A stretch of DNA of 64,000 nt. Origin: Aeromonas lacus. GTDB taxonomy: Bacteria; Pseudomonadota; Gammaproteobacteria; Enterobacterales; Aeromonadaceae. Under the pieces are notes generated by a model, which ran no database searches, had not been told where the DNA came from, and was given only the letters and a program-made list of their open reading frames with translations. The stretch lies in NCBI RefSeq assembly GCF_000764665.1, contig NZ_JRGM01000180.1, positions 1 to 64,000 of the forward strand, in the 5' to 3' direction. Below, piece by piece: positions 57,301 to 64,000 of this stretch (position 1 is the stretch's first letter; each line of letters starts with the position of its first letter). Position numbers and translations under genes: made by a program.

Positions 57301-58146
57301 TTAGCGTACCTGCACCGCCTGCAGCAGCACCGACACATCGGCACCAAAGTTGCGGCTGCGGATCGCTTCGCGGATATCCGCTTCGCTGTAGCGGCTGCCC
57401 GGATAGACCACCACACAGGAGGTGTCGCCGGGTTTGAGGAAGTGGGTCTCGCCAAACGGGGTATAACGGGTGGCACCGATGCTGATGAGCGCATGGGGAG
57501 GATGCCCCGCCTGCGCCAGCAGCCCCTGAATATGCTCCGCCGGACCTTCATCCTGCTGATGGTTGAACTTGTCGATGGCCCAGTCGAGCAGCTTGCCGTG
57601 GAAGTAGCTGTAGTCGATGGCAGCGCTGTCTACCCCGTAGGCGTGCAGCTCGCCATCGCGCTCCAGATAGCAGGCGATGCGATAATCATCGAGCTCGCAA
57701 CCGGCGGCAAAACCGGTGAGCGGCAGCAGGTTGGCCGCCAACCCCTTGCTCTCTTCGCCCCAGTTCTTCTTCTCGCTGATCTTCTTGGCGTTGGGACGAC
57801 GGATGGAGCAGTCGTTATAGGCGCCAAAGGCACGGGGATGGATCGCCACCACCTGCTTGTCGGCATATTCCAGCTCGCACCAGAGGGCCACTTCCGGCTC
57901 AATCTGCACCTTCTCGTCACCACTGACCGCCGCTTCCGGCAGGAAGATGGCGTTATTGCTCAGCGGAAAGACCCCGAGCTGGCCCGGATGACCCGGCACG
58001 AAGAAGGGGAACAGCGCCTTGGGCGCGGTGGTATCACGCACCACGACCGCCACGAAATCCGATGCTTCACCCGCCTGCTCCAGATGACCGGCGAAATTGC
58101 CCGCTACCCCGAGTCCGATAAACTTGCTCTCTGCTGTTACTTGCAT
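57301..58146 (-). CDS. DUF5718-like protein
   Basis: The 281-residue soluble protein begins MQVTAESKFIGLGVAGNFAGH, a segment that recalls the fold of fumarylacetoacetate hydrolase-like proteins. HPRAFGAYNDCSIRR and KKNWGEESKG are other distinctive blocks. I associate it with DUF5718, of unknown function, with moderate confidence. Three in-frame ATGs (58170, 58161, 58146) lie within a tandem repeat; 58146 was chosen because AGGTGAG precedes it. It lies 57 bases upstream of the GNAT gene on the same strand and could be cotranscribed. Confidence 0.68.
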   Translation of the reverse strand: MQVTAESKFIGLGVAGNFAGHLEQAGEASDFVAVVVRDTTAPKALFPFFVPGHPGQLGVFPLSNNAIFLPEAAVSGDEKVQIEPEVALWCELEYADKQVVAIHPRAFGAYNDCSIRRPNAKKISEKKNWGEESKGLAANLLPLTGFAAGCELDDYRIACYLERDGELHAYGVDSAAIDYSYFHGKLLDWAIDKFNHQQDEGPAEHIQGLLAQAGHPPHALISIGATRYTPFGETHFLKPGDTSCVVVYPGSRYSEADIREAIRSRNFGADVSVLLQAVQVR

Positions 58147-58170
58147 CTTGCTCACCTGCATCTTGCCCAC

Positions 58171-58661
58171 TCAAGGTAGCAGGCTCGTCGCCCACTACCG
58201 CTAAAGTGGCAAGATTAAACCACAAGGCCCCCGCGTTCGCCCAGTCCGACCCTGCGCTGGTGTGCGCCACTCCGCTTTTTTGACTCCGGTTGGCGACGCC
58301 TTGCACCATTTCAGTCACCTCATCCACCTCGTCCGCCACCCGGGCTGGTCATCTTGTCGCCATCAGCAACTGATCTGCCTTGCAGCAATCGGCCAACGCC
58401 CCTCAGAAGCGAAAAACAGAGTGCAACAGCCGAAAACCGGGTTCACCTATCGATATAAACAAAAACGCAGGCATTTAGACAAAAGGCATAAATTCTACTT
58501 ATAGTGACCAGTTTGGCCCCTCTCTGCCTCGTCGGCTGCCAGCCAAACCCCCTGCGGCCATCTTCCGACCTCTTCCTCTCTATTCTCTCTTTCTCCTCTT
58601 TGGCCTGCGCACCAACTTTGCTAGGCTGCCAGCCACACAGACTCACAGAGGGATCTTCTTG
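58171..58661. other. gene-free region upstream of cyaB
   Basis: About 490 bases between divergent genes. A TATAGT at 58500-58505 in an AT-rich stretch is the best -10 candidate for cyaB, but no matching -35 is clear. Bases about 58564-58602 are a nearly pure pyrimidine tract (CT repeats). No protein-coding potential was recognised. Confidence 0.4.
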
Positions 58662-59249
58662 ATGTCACAGGCGCACTTTCAGGGCCGCTTCGAAGTCGAG
58701 TTCAAATATCGGCTGGCAGATCGCCCCGCCTTCCTTAAGGCGCTGCTCGCCCTCAATCCGGAGGTGATGCTGGAAGATAATCTGGAGCAGGATCGCTACT
58801 TCGACACCCCGGACGGTGCCCTTGCCCGCGCAGGCAAGAGTCTGGCGATCCGCACCATGGAGCCCTCCGGCATCCAGCTCTGGATCGTCAAGGGGCCCGA
58901 GGCGGATCGCTGCGAAGCAGTCAATATCAGCGATGCCGACAAGGCCGTCAGCATGCTTATTACCATGAACTACCGGCAGATCCTCGAGATCACCAAACAG
59001 CGCAGCATCTACTTTATTGGCCCGTTTCACCTCACCCTGGATCATCTGGCCGGGATCGGCGATTTTGCCGAGTTGGCCATCATGACCGATGACGAGGCTC
59101 TCCTGCCTGAATTTCGCCAGCAACTGCTCGCGCTGGCAGCGCAGTTGGGGCTATCTCCCGATGCGCAGGAACCGCGATCCTATCGCACCCTGTGCACCCG
59201 GCACATGCAGGCAACACACACCACGCAACCAGAGGATGCAACCCGATGA
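58662..59249 (+). CDS. cyaB: class IV adenylate cyclase (CYTH domain)
   Basis: The 195-residue protein is a CYTH-fold enzyme with the ExExK signature as EVEFK near residue 12-16. Conserved basic and acidic residues of the tunnel follow (AIRTMEPSG, WIVKGPEADRCEA, IGDFAELAIM). It is very similar, from memory, to the class IV adenylate cyclase CyaB of Aeromonas hydrophila (about 193 residues), which converts ATP to cAMP. The family also includes thiamine triphosphatases, but the HFQGRFEVEFKY start favours CyaB. ATG 58662 has AGAGGGAT eight bases before it. Its stop overlaps the next start as ATGA. Confidence 0.9.
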   Translation: MSQAHFQGRFEVEFKYRLADRPAFLKALLALNPEVMLEDNLEQDRYFDTPDGALARAGKSLAIRTMEPSGIQLWIVKGPEADRCEAVNISDADKAVSMLITMNYRQILEITKQRSIYFIGPFHLTLDHLAGIGDFAELAIMTDDEALLPEFRQQLLALAAQLGLSPDAQEPRSYRTLCTRHMQATHTTQPEDATR

Positions 59250-59638
59250 TCGACAAACTCGCCTGGCTCACTTTCAAGGATCAGCAACTACTCTGTGCCC
59301 GCTCCCACGGCAAGGCCATCTATTACATTCCCGGCGGCAAGCGCGAACCGGGCGAGAGCGATGAAGCGGCGCTGATCCGCGAGATTGACGAGGAGCTGGC
59401 CGTCACCCTGCAACCCGATACCCTGCGCTTTGCCTGCGAGTTCAGTGCCCAGGCCGATGGCAAACCGGCTGGGGTCGAGGTACGGCTGCGCTGCTACACC
59501 GGTGAAGCCAGCGGCACTCCGGTCGCCTCGGCCGAGATTGCCGAACTGCGCTGGCTCGATAGCAGCCATCTCGACGAGCTATCACCCGTCTCCCGCCTGC
59601 TCTTTGGCTGGCTCAAGGAGCAAGGGCTGCTCCGCTAA
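59246..59638 (+). CDS. Nudix hydrolase coupled to cyaB
   Basis: The 130-residue protein has a full Nudix box, G-x5-E-x7-REIDEE-L-AV (GGKREPGE at about 34-41), with alanine in place of the usual last glycine. ATG 59246 overlaps the cyaB stop by 4 bases, so translation is coupled. LARSHGKAIYYIPGGK-like residues before the box resemble MutT-like members acting on nucleoside triphosphates or dinucleotides; the substrate is unknown. The open frame to 59192 lies inside cyaB and was not used. Confidence 0.87.
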   Translation: MIDKLAWLTFKDQQLLCARSHGKAIYYIPGGKREPGESDEAALIREIDEELAVTLQPDTLRFACEFSAQADGKPAGVEVRLRCYTGEASGTPVASAEIAELRWLDSSHLDELSPVSRLLFGWLKEQGLLR

Positions 59639-59664
59639 CGCCTTTAGGGAGCGCGGCACAAACA

Positions 59665-59693
59665 AAAGAGGTGAGCCAATGGCTCACCTCTTT
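59665..59693. terminator. bidirectional terminator between Nudix gene and pdxY
   Basis: AAAGAGGTGAGCC and GGCTCACCTCTTT form a perfect 13-bp stem with loop AAT, between convergent genes. Confidence 0.9.
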
Positions 59694-59712
59694 GCATCCG
59701 AAACAACACTCA

Positions 59713-60576
59713 TCAGGGCAGTTTAACCGCCCGCACTTCAACCTCAGGCAGGGCAAAGGCATCTTGCGCGGCGATGAGTTGCAGCTCGTAGGCCTCCTGG
59801 CGCCAGGTCTCTTGCAGCACGGCGTCCACCGCCGCATTGGTGCGCTCAAAGGCGCTTACCGCATCGTGGCCGGTCAGCAGGTTGGCCAACATCAGGGCGC
59901 TGATAAGATCGCCGACCCCGACCGGCTGGCGGGCAAAGTCGTAGAGCGGGCGGGCAATCAGGTAATCCCCATCCGGGGTCGCCAGCAGCATCTCGAAGCG
60001 GCTCGGATCTTGCGCCGCGCGGCCCAGATGCTTGACCAGTACCAGCTTGACGCCACGGGCCAGCAGCTGATGGGCGGCGGCGCGGGTCTGCGCCAGATCC
60101 GCCAGATGGGTATCGCAGAGTGTCTCCAGCTCCAGCAGGTTGGGGGCCATCATGTCGGCCACCGGCAGCGCCTGCTCGGTCAGAAAACGGGTAACGCCGG
60201 GAGCGACGATGCACCCCTTCTCGGGATGCCCCATCACCGGATCGCAGAAGTAGATGGCATTTGGATTGGCCGCCTTGACGGCGTTGACCACCTTGAGGAT
60301 CTCGTCACCCTGCTCGGCCGAACCGAGGTAGCCGCTCAGCACCGCATCGCACTGGCCCAGCACCCCGATATTGCCCAACCCTTCGGCCAGCGCGCTGATG
60401 TGTCCCGCCGGCATCGCCATCCCCTGCCAGCCCTGTGCGTACTGGGTATGGTTGGAAAACTGCACCGTATTGACAGGCCACACGTCGACCCCCAGACGGC
60501 GCATGGGGAAGACGGCGGCGCTGTTGCCGGCACAGCCGAACACCACGTGGGACTGAATAGAGATAACGGATTTCAT
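59713..60576 (-). CDS. pdxY: pyridoxal kinase
   Basis: The 287-residue protein (E. coli PdxY 287) phosphorylates pyridoxal in the B6 salvage pathway. [20 protein letters not shown] at the N-terminus, [11 protein letters not shown] mid-protein and the catalytic [12 protein letters not shown] (about 220-231) are family signatures. ATG 60576 (MKSVISIQS) was preferred over 60588. It is a single gene. Confidence 0.95.
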   Translation of the reverse strand: MKSVISIQSHVVFGCAGNSAAVFPMRRLGVDVWPVNTVQFSNHTQYAQGWQGMAMPAGHISALAEGLGNIGVLGQCDAVLSGYLGSAEQGDEILKVVNAVKAANPNAIYFCDPVMGHPEKGCIVAPGVTRFLTEQALPVADMMAPNLLELETLCDTHLADLAQTRAAAHQLLARGVKLVLVKHLGRAAQDPSRFEMLLATPDGDYLIARPLYDFARQPVGVGDLISALMLANLLTGHDAVSAFERTNAAVDAVLQETWRQEAYELQLIAAQDAFALPEVEVRAVKLP

Positions 60577-60680
60577 CGGGATCACCACAACAAAGGATCA
60601 GCAAGGTGGGCAATATATCGGATGAAGATATTGGATTGCCACCCTGGCACGGCACGAACCGGCATTTTCCTGATTAAACG

Positions 60681-60695
60681 CAGGCTTTTGGCCTG
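60681..60695 (-). terminator. weak hairpin after the DUF429 gene
   Basis: On the minus strand CAGGC-CAAAA-GCCTG lies 46 bases after the DUF429 stop, followed by CGTTTAAT. The stem is only 5 bp, so it is a weak candidate. Confidence 0.3.
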
Positions 60696-60740
60696 AAGCC
60701 ATGCCATTCGGCGCTGCTTTGTGTTCGTTTTTTCTGCTCG

Positions 60741-61496
60741 CTACGGGCGGGCGAAGTGGTACACCCACCCCTCATCCAGCGCCATCCCGGCTGGCGGAGT
60801 CAACAGGGCGGGCAGCTGGGCGACCCGACCGCCAGCGGCATATTGCAGCGCCATCAGGGCGCACAGCGCCGCATCGTAGCGATCCGTATCCGGCACCACA
60901 TCGGCAGGCAGCAGCGCCGCCAGCTCGGGTCTGGCAGGGGATGCCTTGCCCGCAACCTTGGCCAGCGCCGGATAGACCTCCAGCACGGCGCGGCGGGCCT
61001 GTGGCAGTACGGTCGGTACCAGTTGCAGATCCGACAGATTGGGCAGCATGGAGAGTGCCAAGGTGGCATTGTTGCCGAGCCGATCGAAGGTGGCCGACAG
61101 CGGCTTCTTGCCATATTGCTGATGGATCCAGCGATCACAGTCGCGATAGGCGTAGGGGTTGTCGATTTCCCGCTCAGGCACGGCGCAGGAGAGCGGCTGG
61201 CCGTTAAGCAGGTCACGCAAGGCGCGGGGAAAAGCGAGCGGTGCATCGATACCGAGCGCCAGTTGCGGGCAGGCCTCGACTTGCGCAAGCAACGCTTCAT
61301 CCTGCAGGGCCGGACGCAGCAAGGCGGCCAGATCCGGCGCGATCCGCGAGCTCAAGCGAAACAGCGGCGACACACCGAGCCAGTGCAGGCTGCTGGAGTC
61401 GGCCTGCCAGCCCACCACGGCCACCGCCTGGGCGCTGCCCTGCCAGCCCCGCACATCCCAGCCAATTCCGATTGCACTCATCTGCCCTGTCGTCAT
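60741..61496 (-). CDS. DUF429 family protein (RNase H-like fold)
   Basis: The 251-residue protein fits DUF429, predicted RNase H-like nucleases of unproven function. Acidic residues are placed as in that fold: GIGWDVRGWQG near the N-terminus, LGIDAPLAFP (about 82-91), the family block NPYAYRDCDRWI, and a late YDAALCALMALQYA. ATG 61496 has AGAGG six bases before it and was preferred over 61481. It lies 76 bases downstream of the exported-protein gene on the same strand. Confidence 0.8.
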   Translation of the reverse strand: MTTGQMSAIGIGWDVRGWQGSAQAVAVVGWQADSSSLHWLGVSPLFRLSSRIAPDLAALLRPALQDEALLAQVEACPQLALGIDAPLAFPRALRDLLNGQPLSCAVPEREIDNPYAYRDCDRWIHQQYGKKPLSATFDRLGNNATLALSMLPNLSDLQLVPTVLPQARRAVLEVYPALAKVAGKASPARPELAALLPADVVPDTDRYDAALCALMALQYAAGGRVAQLPALLTPPAGMALDEGWVYHFARP

Positions 61497-61572
61497 CTGT
61501 TACCTCTGTGTCACGGATAGAAGGGGCACAGGGTAATCAGCCTGCGGGCTTAACGCAAAGCGAACCGCCCAC

Positions 61573-62136
61573 TCAGAACGATTTCTGGAAGTTCACCAGC
61601 GGCAAAATGGGGAAGACGCCGTTGGCAGCGTAGTTGGCCAACCCGATCTGCAAGCCGTCGAGGTGCTTGGTGGCATTGATAAAACCGATCTGGAAGGTGG
61701 TGCGCTCGGCATAGTTGACCAGACCGACGTTGGCCAGCGCATTGCCTTTGGCGATATTGACCGCCCCCCAGTTGAGCCCCTGTACGTTATTGGTCAGGTT
61801 GACCAGCCCGAGATTGACGCCGGTATCCTGCCCCTCATGCCAGTTGACGGCATTGATGGCCACCCCGCCAAACTGGTGGCGCACCCGACCGGCACCGAGA
61901 AAGATACCGAGCTGCAGGCCACTGAACCGATCCACATCGGAGAGGGCAAACACCGGCAGATCGATTCCCTTCACCTGACCGGTACGACCGTAAAGCAGAG
62001 AGGCGCGCGCCCCCTCTACCTGATGGGAGGCGGGCAGATTGACCCCGGGCAGGGAAAACTGTACCGGCGTACTGGCTTGCGCTACGCCGCACAGCGTGAA
62101 AGCGCCGCAGGCCAGCAGCAGTCGGGAGAGTGTCAT
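61573..62136 (-). CDS. VC2662-like exported repeat protein
   Basis: The 187-residue protein has a Sec signal peptide (about residues 1-21, ending GVAQA). From about residue 70 on there is a short repeating pattern of the form GLQxG, GVNLGLVN, GLNWGAVN, ANVGLVN, FQIGFIN, LQIGLAN, spaced 15-20 residues, consistent with a beta-rich or beta-solenoid-like envelope protein. It resembles the VC2662 family as I recall it; the role is unknown. It ends PLVNFQKSF, a C-terminal phenylalanine as in outer membrane proteins. Confidence 0.7.
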   Translation of the reverse strand: MTLSRLLLACGAFTLCGVAQASTPVQFSLPGVNLPASHQVEGARASLLYGRTGQVKGIDLPVFALSDVDRFSGLQLGIFLGAGRVRHQFGGVAINAVNWHEGQDTGVNLGLVNLTNNVQGLNWGAVNIAKGNALANVGLVNYAERTTFQIGFINATKHLDGLQIGLANYAANGVFPILPLVNFQKSF

Positions 62137-62392
62137 CGGAAGCTCCTTGCATTTGCATCAGCAGGAAAAGGAGCATGCTAACAGCCGGGGAGTACCGAGG
62201 GGACAGCGCGAGGGACGCGCTGCGTCATCAGGCGTCCCAGCCAACCGCCAAATGCGGGGTGGCACGCAAAAAGGCCGCCTGTGTCCGGCCATTTTTCACG
62301 GCCATCGGCCCCCTTCCCTTTCCTTGCCGGGGTGAACTGCCTAGAATAGCCGCCCTGCCACGTCCGGCATTCATCCAGTTAGAGGATTTCCC

Positions 62393-62626
62393 ATGGAGAC
62401 GTTTCTGCTCGAAGGTCACCCCTTCGTTGCCTTGTGTGACCTTATCAAGCATCAGGGTTGGGCCGATTGTGGCGGCGCAGCCAAGGCGCTCGTCGCCGAA
62501 GGTCTGGTCGAAGTGGACGGTCAGGTCGAAACCCGCAAGCGCTGCAAGATCGTGGCCGAGCAGGTGGTCAACTTCAACGGCATGAAGGTCGTGGTGAAAG
62601 AGGGGATGAGCCCGGAGATCGAGTGA
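62393..62626 (+). CDS. ybcJ: S4-domain RNA-binding protein, YbcJ-like
   Basis: The 77-residue protein is a minimal S4 RNA-binding domain. LCDLIKHQGWADCGGAAKAL and EVDGQVETRKRCKI match E. coli YbcJ (70 residues) closely from memory. It probably contacts structured RNA such as rRNA or tRNA; no precise role is known. The gene is monocistronic with a hairpin after it. Confidence 0.9.
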   Translation: METFLLEGHPFVALCDLIKHQGWADCGGAAKALVAEGLVEVDGQVETRKRCKIVAEQVVNFNGMKVVVKEGMSPEIE

Positions 62627-62647
62627 TCTGCCAAGGCTGATTGCCAC

Positions 62648-62677
62648 CGCTCCGCCAGATCTGCCGGCGGAGCGTTT
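62648..62677. terminator. hairpin between ybcJ and the DUF4442 gene
   Basis: CGCTCCGCC and GGCGGAGCG pair perfectly around a 9-base loop, followed by TTT, between convergent genes. Confidence 0.65.
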
Positions 62678-62710
62678 GAGCTGCCCGAACGGGCGTATCT
62701 CTTGAGCGCG

Positions 62711-63184
62711 TCAGCTTGCCTTGATCGAGAGGGTCAATACGAAGCGCGCCATCGCCTCATCCCCGTTCAATGACGGACAGGTGGCCACCACCCGGATCGG
62801 GCGGTTGATGCGCTGACCAGTGGCCAGCGATTCATCGATCATGGCGTCGATCTCCTCCCCCGCCGCGCAATCAAACTGCACATCCCCCTCGGGCCGCTTC
62901 AAAAACTCCCCCTGCACATCCTTGAAGGCAAAGTGCACCTTCTTGCGCCGTTGCCGCCCCTTCTCCATCACCAGCAGACCGCCCACCAGATCGGCACCGG
63001 TGGCCAGCGCGCCAAAATACATGCTGCCCAGATGGTTGCGGGTTCGCCAGCCAAGGGGAATGCGAATGCGCAGCGCCTTGGCGTTCATCTCTTCGATGAT
63101 CGGGGCACAAAAACCGATAACAGGGATGTAGCGCCAGGCAAAGAGCCGCAGCGCCAGATTGGCCTTCAAACGTTGCAAATCCAT
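62711..63184 (-). CDS. DUF4442/PaaI-like hot-dog fold protein
   Basis: The 157-residue protein fits the DUF4442 hot-dog family, related to PaaI/YiiD_C thioesterases. RIPLGWRTRNHLGSMYFGAL (about 52-71) is the signature before the central helix, where the conserved NHLGSMYFGA segment forms the putative active site. ATG 63184 (MDLQRLKANL) was preferred over 63247. A thioesterase activity on an acyl-CoA is possible but not shown. Confidence 0.8.
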   Translation of the reverse strand: MDLQRLKANLALRLFAWRYIPVIGFCAPIIEEMNAKALRIRIPLGWRTRNHLGSMYFGALATGADLVGGLLVMEKGRQRRKKVHFAFKDVQGEFLKRPEGDVQFDCAAGEEIDAMIDESLATGQRINRPIRVVATCPSLNGDEAMARFVLTLSIKAS

Positions 63185-63281
63185 ATGCGAACTGATCCGA
63201 TGAGTTGATGTAAACAACATGTTGCCAGCATGGCCGTCCTTGGACAAGGACGCGGATCACGCTTGCCGCTATTTCATTACC

Positions 63282-63313
63282 AAAAAAAGAGGGAACCGCA
63301 GCGGTTCCCTCTT
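63282..63313 (-). terminator. terminator of mdlB
   Basis: AAGAGGGAACCGC and GCGGTTCCCTCTT form a perfect 13-bp stem. On the minus strand it is followed by a T-run of seven, placing it at the end of the leftward mdlB gene. Confidence 0.93.
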
Positions 63314-63330
63314 GTGCATTTGCCGGTCGA

Positions 63331-64000
63331 TCAGGCCCGCTTCTCTTCGAGCCAAGCCCCCTGACTCTGCATCTCGAACAGCTGGGCATAATGGCCACCC
63401 AGCGCCATCAACTCGCCATGGCGGCCCCGCTCGTTGACCTGCCCGCGAGAGAGCAGCAGGATCTCGTCCGCATCGACGATGGTCGAGAGGCGGTGGGCAA
63501 TGGCGATGGTGGTACGGCCACGACGCGCCGCCGCCAGCGCCGAAGAGAGGGCCAACTCGGTCTGGGAGTCCACGCTGGCAGTCGCCTCGTCCAGAATGAG
63601 GATGCGCGGATCCCCCACCAGCGCGCGGGCAAAGGAGAGCAGCTGGCGCTGGCCGGCGGAGAGGTTCTTGCCCCCCTCCTCCATCAGGGTGTTCAAGCCC
63701 TCCGGCAGGCTGCGCACAAACTCGGCCAGCTGCACCTCGCTCAGCGCCTGCCAGAGCCGCGTCTCGTCGATGCCTTCACGGCCGAGCCGCAGGTTCTCGG
63801 CCAGGGTACCGACGAAGATAAAGGGATCTTGCTGCACCAGCCCGATACTGCGGCGCACAGCCGAGAGCGACAGGCTCGCCATCGGGTGATCATCGAAGCA
63901 AATGATGCCCTGATCCAGCGGGTAGAAGCCCATCAGCAGGCTGATGATGGTGGACTTGCCGCTGCCGGTGTGGCCTACCAGCGCCAGCATCTGGCCCGGT
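63331..64000 (-). CDS. mdlB: ABC exporter ATPase domain, MdlB-like (5' end cut by window)
   Basis: Only the C-terminal 220-odd residues are present; the gene continues past the right edge. Walker A GHTGSGKST, Q-loop VQQDPFIF, signature LSAGQRQLLSFARAL, Walker B ILILDEATASVD and the H-loop AHRLSTIVDAD are all intact. The sequence is very close to E. coli MdlB, one half of the MdlAB heterodimeric exporter, as judged by the shared GFYPLDQG and DADEILLLSRGQ blocks. A membrane domain is expected upstream, outside the window. Confidence 0.85.
   Translation of the reverse strand, partial: PGQMLALVGHTGSGKSTIISLLMGFYPLDQGIICFDDHPMASLSLSAVRRSIGLVQQDPFIFVGTLAENLRLGREGIDETRLWQALSEVQLAEFVRSLPEGLNTLMEEGGKNLSAGQRQLLSFARALVGDPRILILDEATASVDSQTELALSSALAAARRGRTTIAIAHRLSTIVDADEILLLSRGQVNERGRHGELMALGGHYAQLFEMQSQGAWLEEKRA

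Noticed and set aside
58067-58339. 90-codon minus-strand frame upstream of the DUF5718-like gene
   Set aside because: It overlaps the start of the DUF5718-like gene in another frame, lacks a ribosome site and has no recognisable features.

Overview
The window looks like a chromosomal segment of an Aeromonas-like gammaproteobacterium. The evidence is GC-rich coding DNA, an enterobacteria/Vibrio-type gene repertoire (glpABC, gltA/sdh/suc, ybjD, ychJ, ybcJ, pdxY, mdlB, Mlc-like ROK regulator) and a class IV adenylate cyclase of the kind first described in Aeromonas hydrophila. No rRNA, tRNA, CRISPR array, complete insertion sequence or prophage was seen.

Layout. 0.2-13 kb: a glycogen debranching enzyme (glgX), an unrecognised membrane protein, an OLD-family nuclease (ybjD), an AraC regulator divergent from an EamA-type permease, a LysR regulator, a TauE/SafE-type permease (yfcA), a DTW-domain tRNA modification enzyme (tapT), a ROK repressor (mlc-like) and a chemoreceptor. 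13-14.4 kb: ychJ and a PilZ c-di-GMP effector. 14.4-18.7 kb: the anaerobic glycerol-3-phosphate dehydrogenase operon glpABC, preceded by GlpR-like and FNR-like sites. 18.8-29.5 kb: one gene for a 3567-residue type I-secreted adhesin of the LapA kind. It has an N-terminal retention module with a TAAG motif, more than twenty repeat domains, and a C-terminal RTX and secretion signal. Its transporter and the LapD/LapG control proteins are not in the window. 29.9-30.4 kb: a frameshifted Nudix gene.

30.4-40.5 kb: a complete 2-aminoethylphosphonate (AEP) island. The phnW-pbfA-phnX operon runs leftward; phnR, phnS and phnT-permease-FAD oxidoreductase run rightward. Four near-identical palindromes (TGGTATATACCA type) precede phnW, phnR, phnS and phnT and are the likely PhnR operators. 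Upstream of phnS and phnT there are also strings of Pho-box half-sites at an exact 11-bp period. This suggests control both by substrate (PhnR) and by phosphate starvation (PhoB). The PbfA-like enzyme and the FAD oxidoreductase would widen the substrates to hydroxylated and perhaps N-modified AEP.

40.8-45.1 kb: a TetR regulator divergent from a lipoprotein amidohydrolase, with a perfect inverted repeat between them. Next is a clearly AT-rich stand-alone gene for a protein with a TIR-like nucleotide-binding domain, with dispersed-repeat-like sequence at its 3' side. This is the best candidate for an acquired defence gene. 45.1-56.4 kb: the TCA block sdhCDAB-sucABCD, divergent from gltA across a shared control region with a near-consensus ArcA box. 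56.4-64 kb: a DUF4377 lipoprotein, a GNAT acetyltransferase, a DUF5718-like protein, cyaB translationally coupled to a Nudix hydrolase, pdxY, a DUF429 protein, a VC2662-like exported protein, ybcJ, a DUF4442 hot-dog protein and the 3' part of mdlB, cut by the window edge. All functional calls come from reading the sequence and remembered family features; no database search was run.
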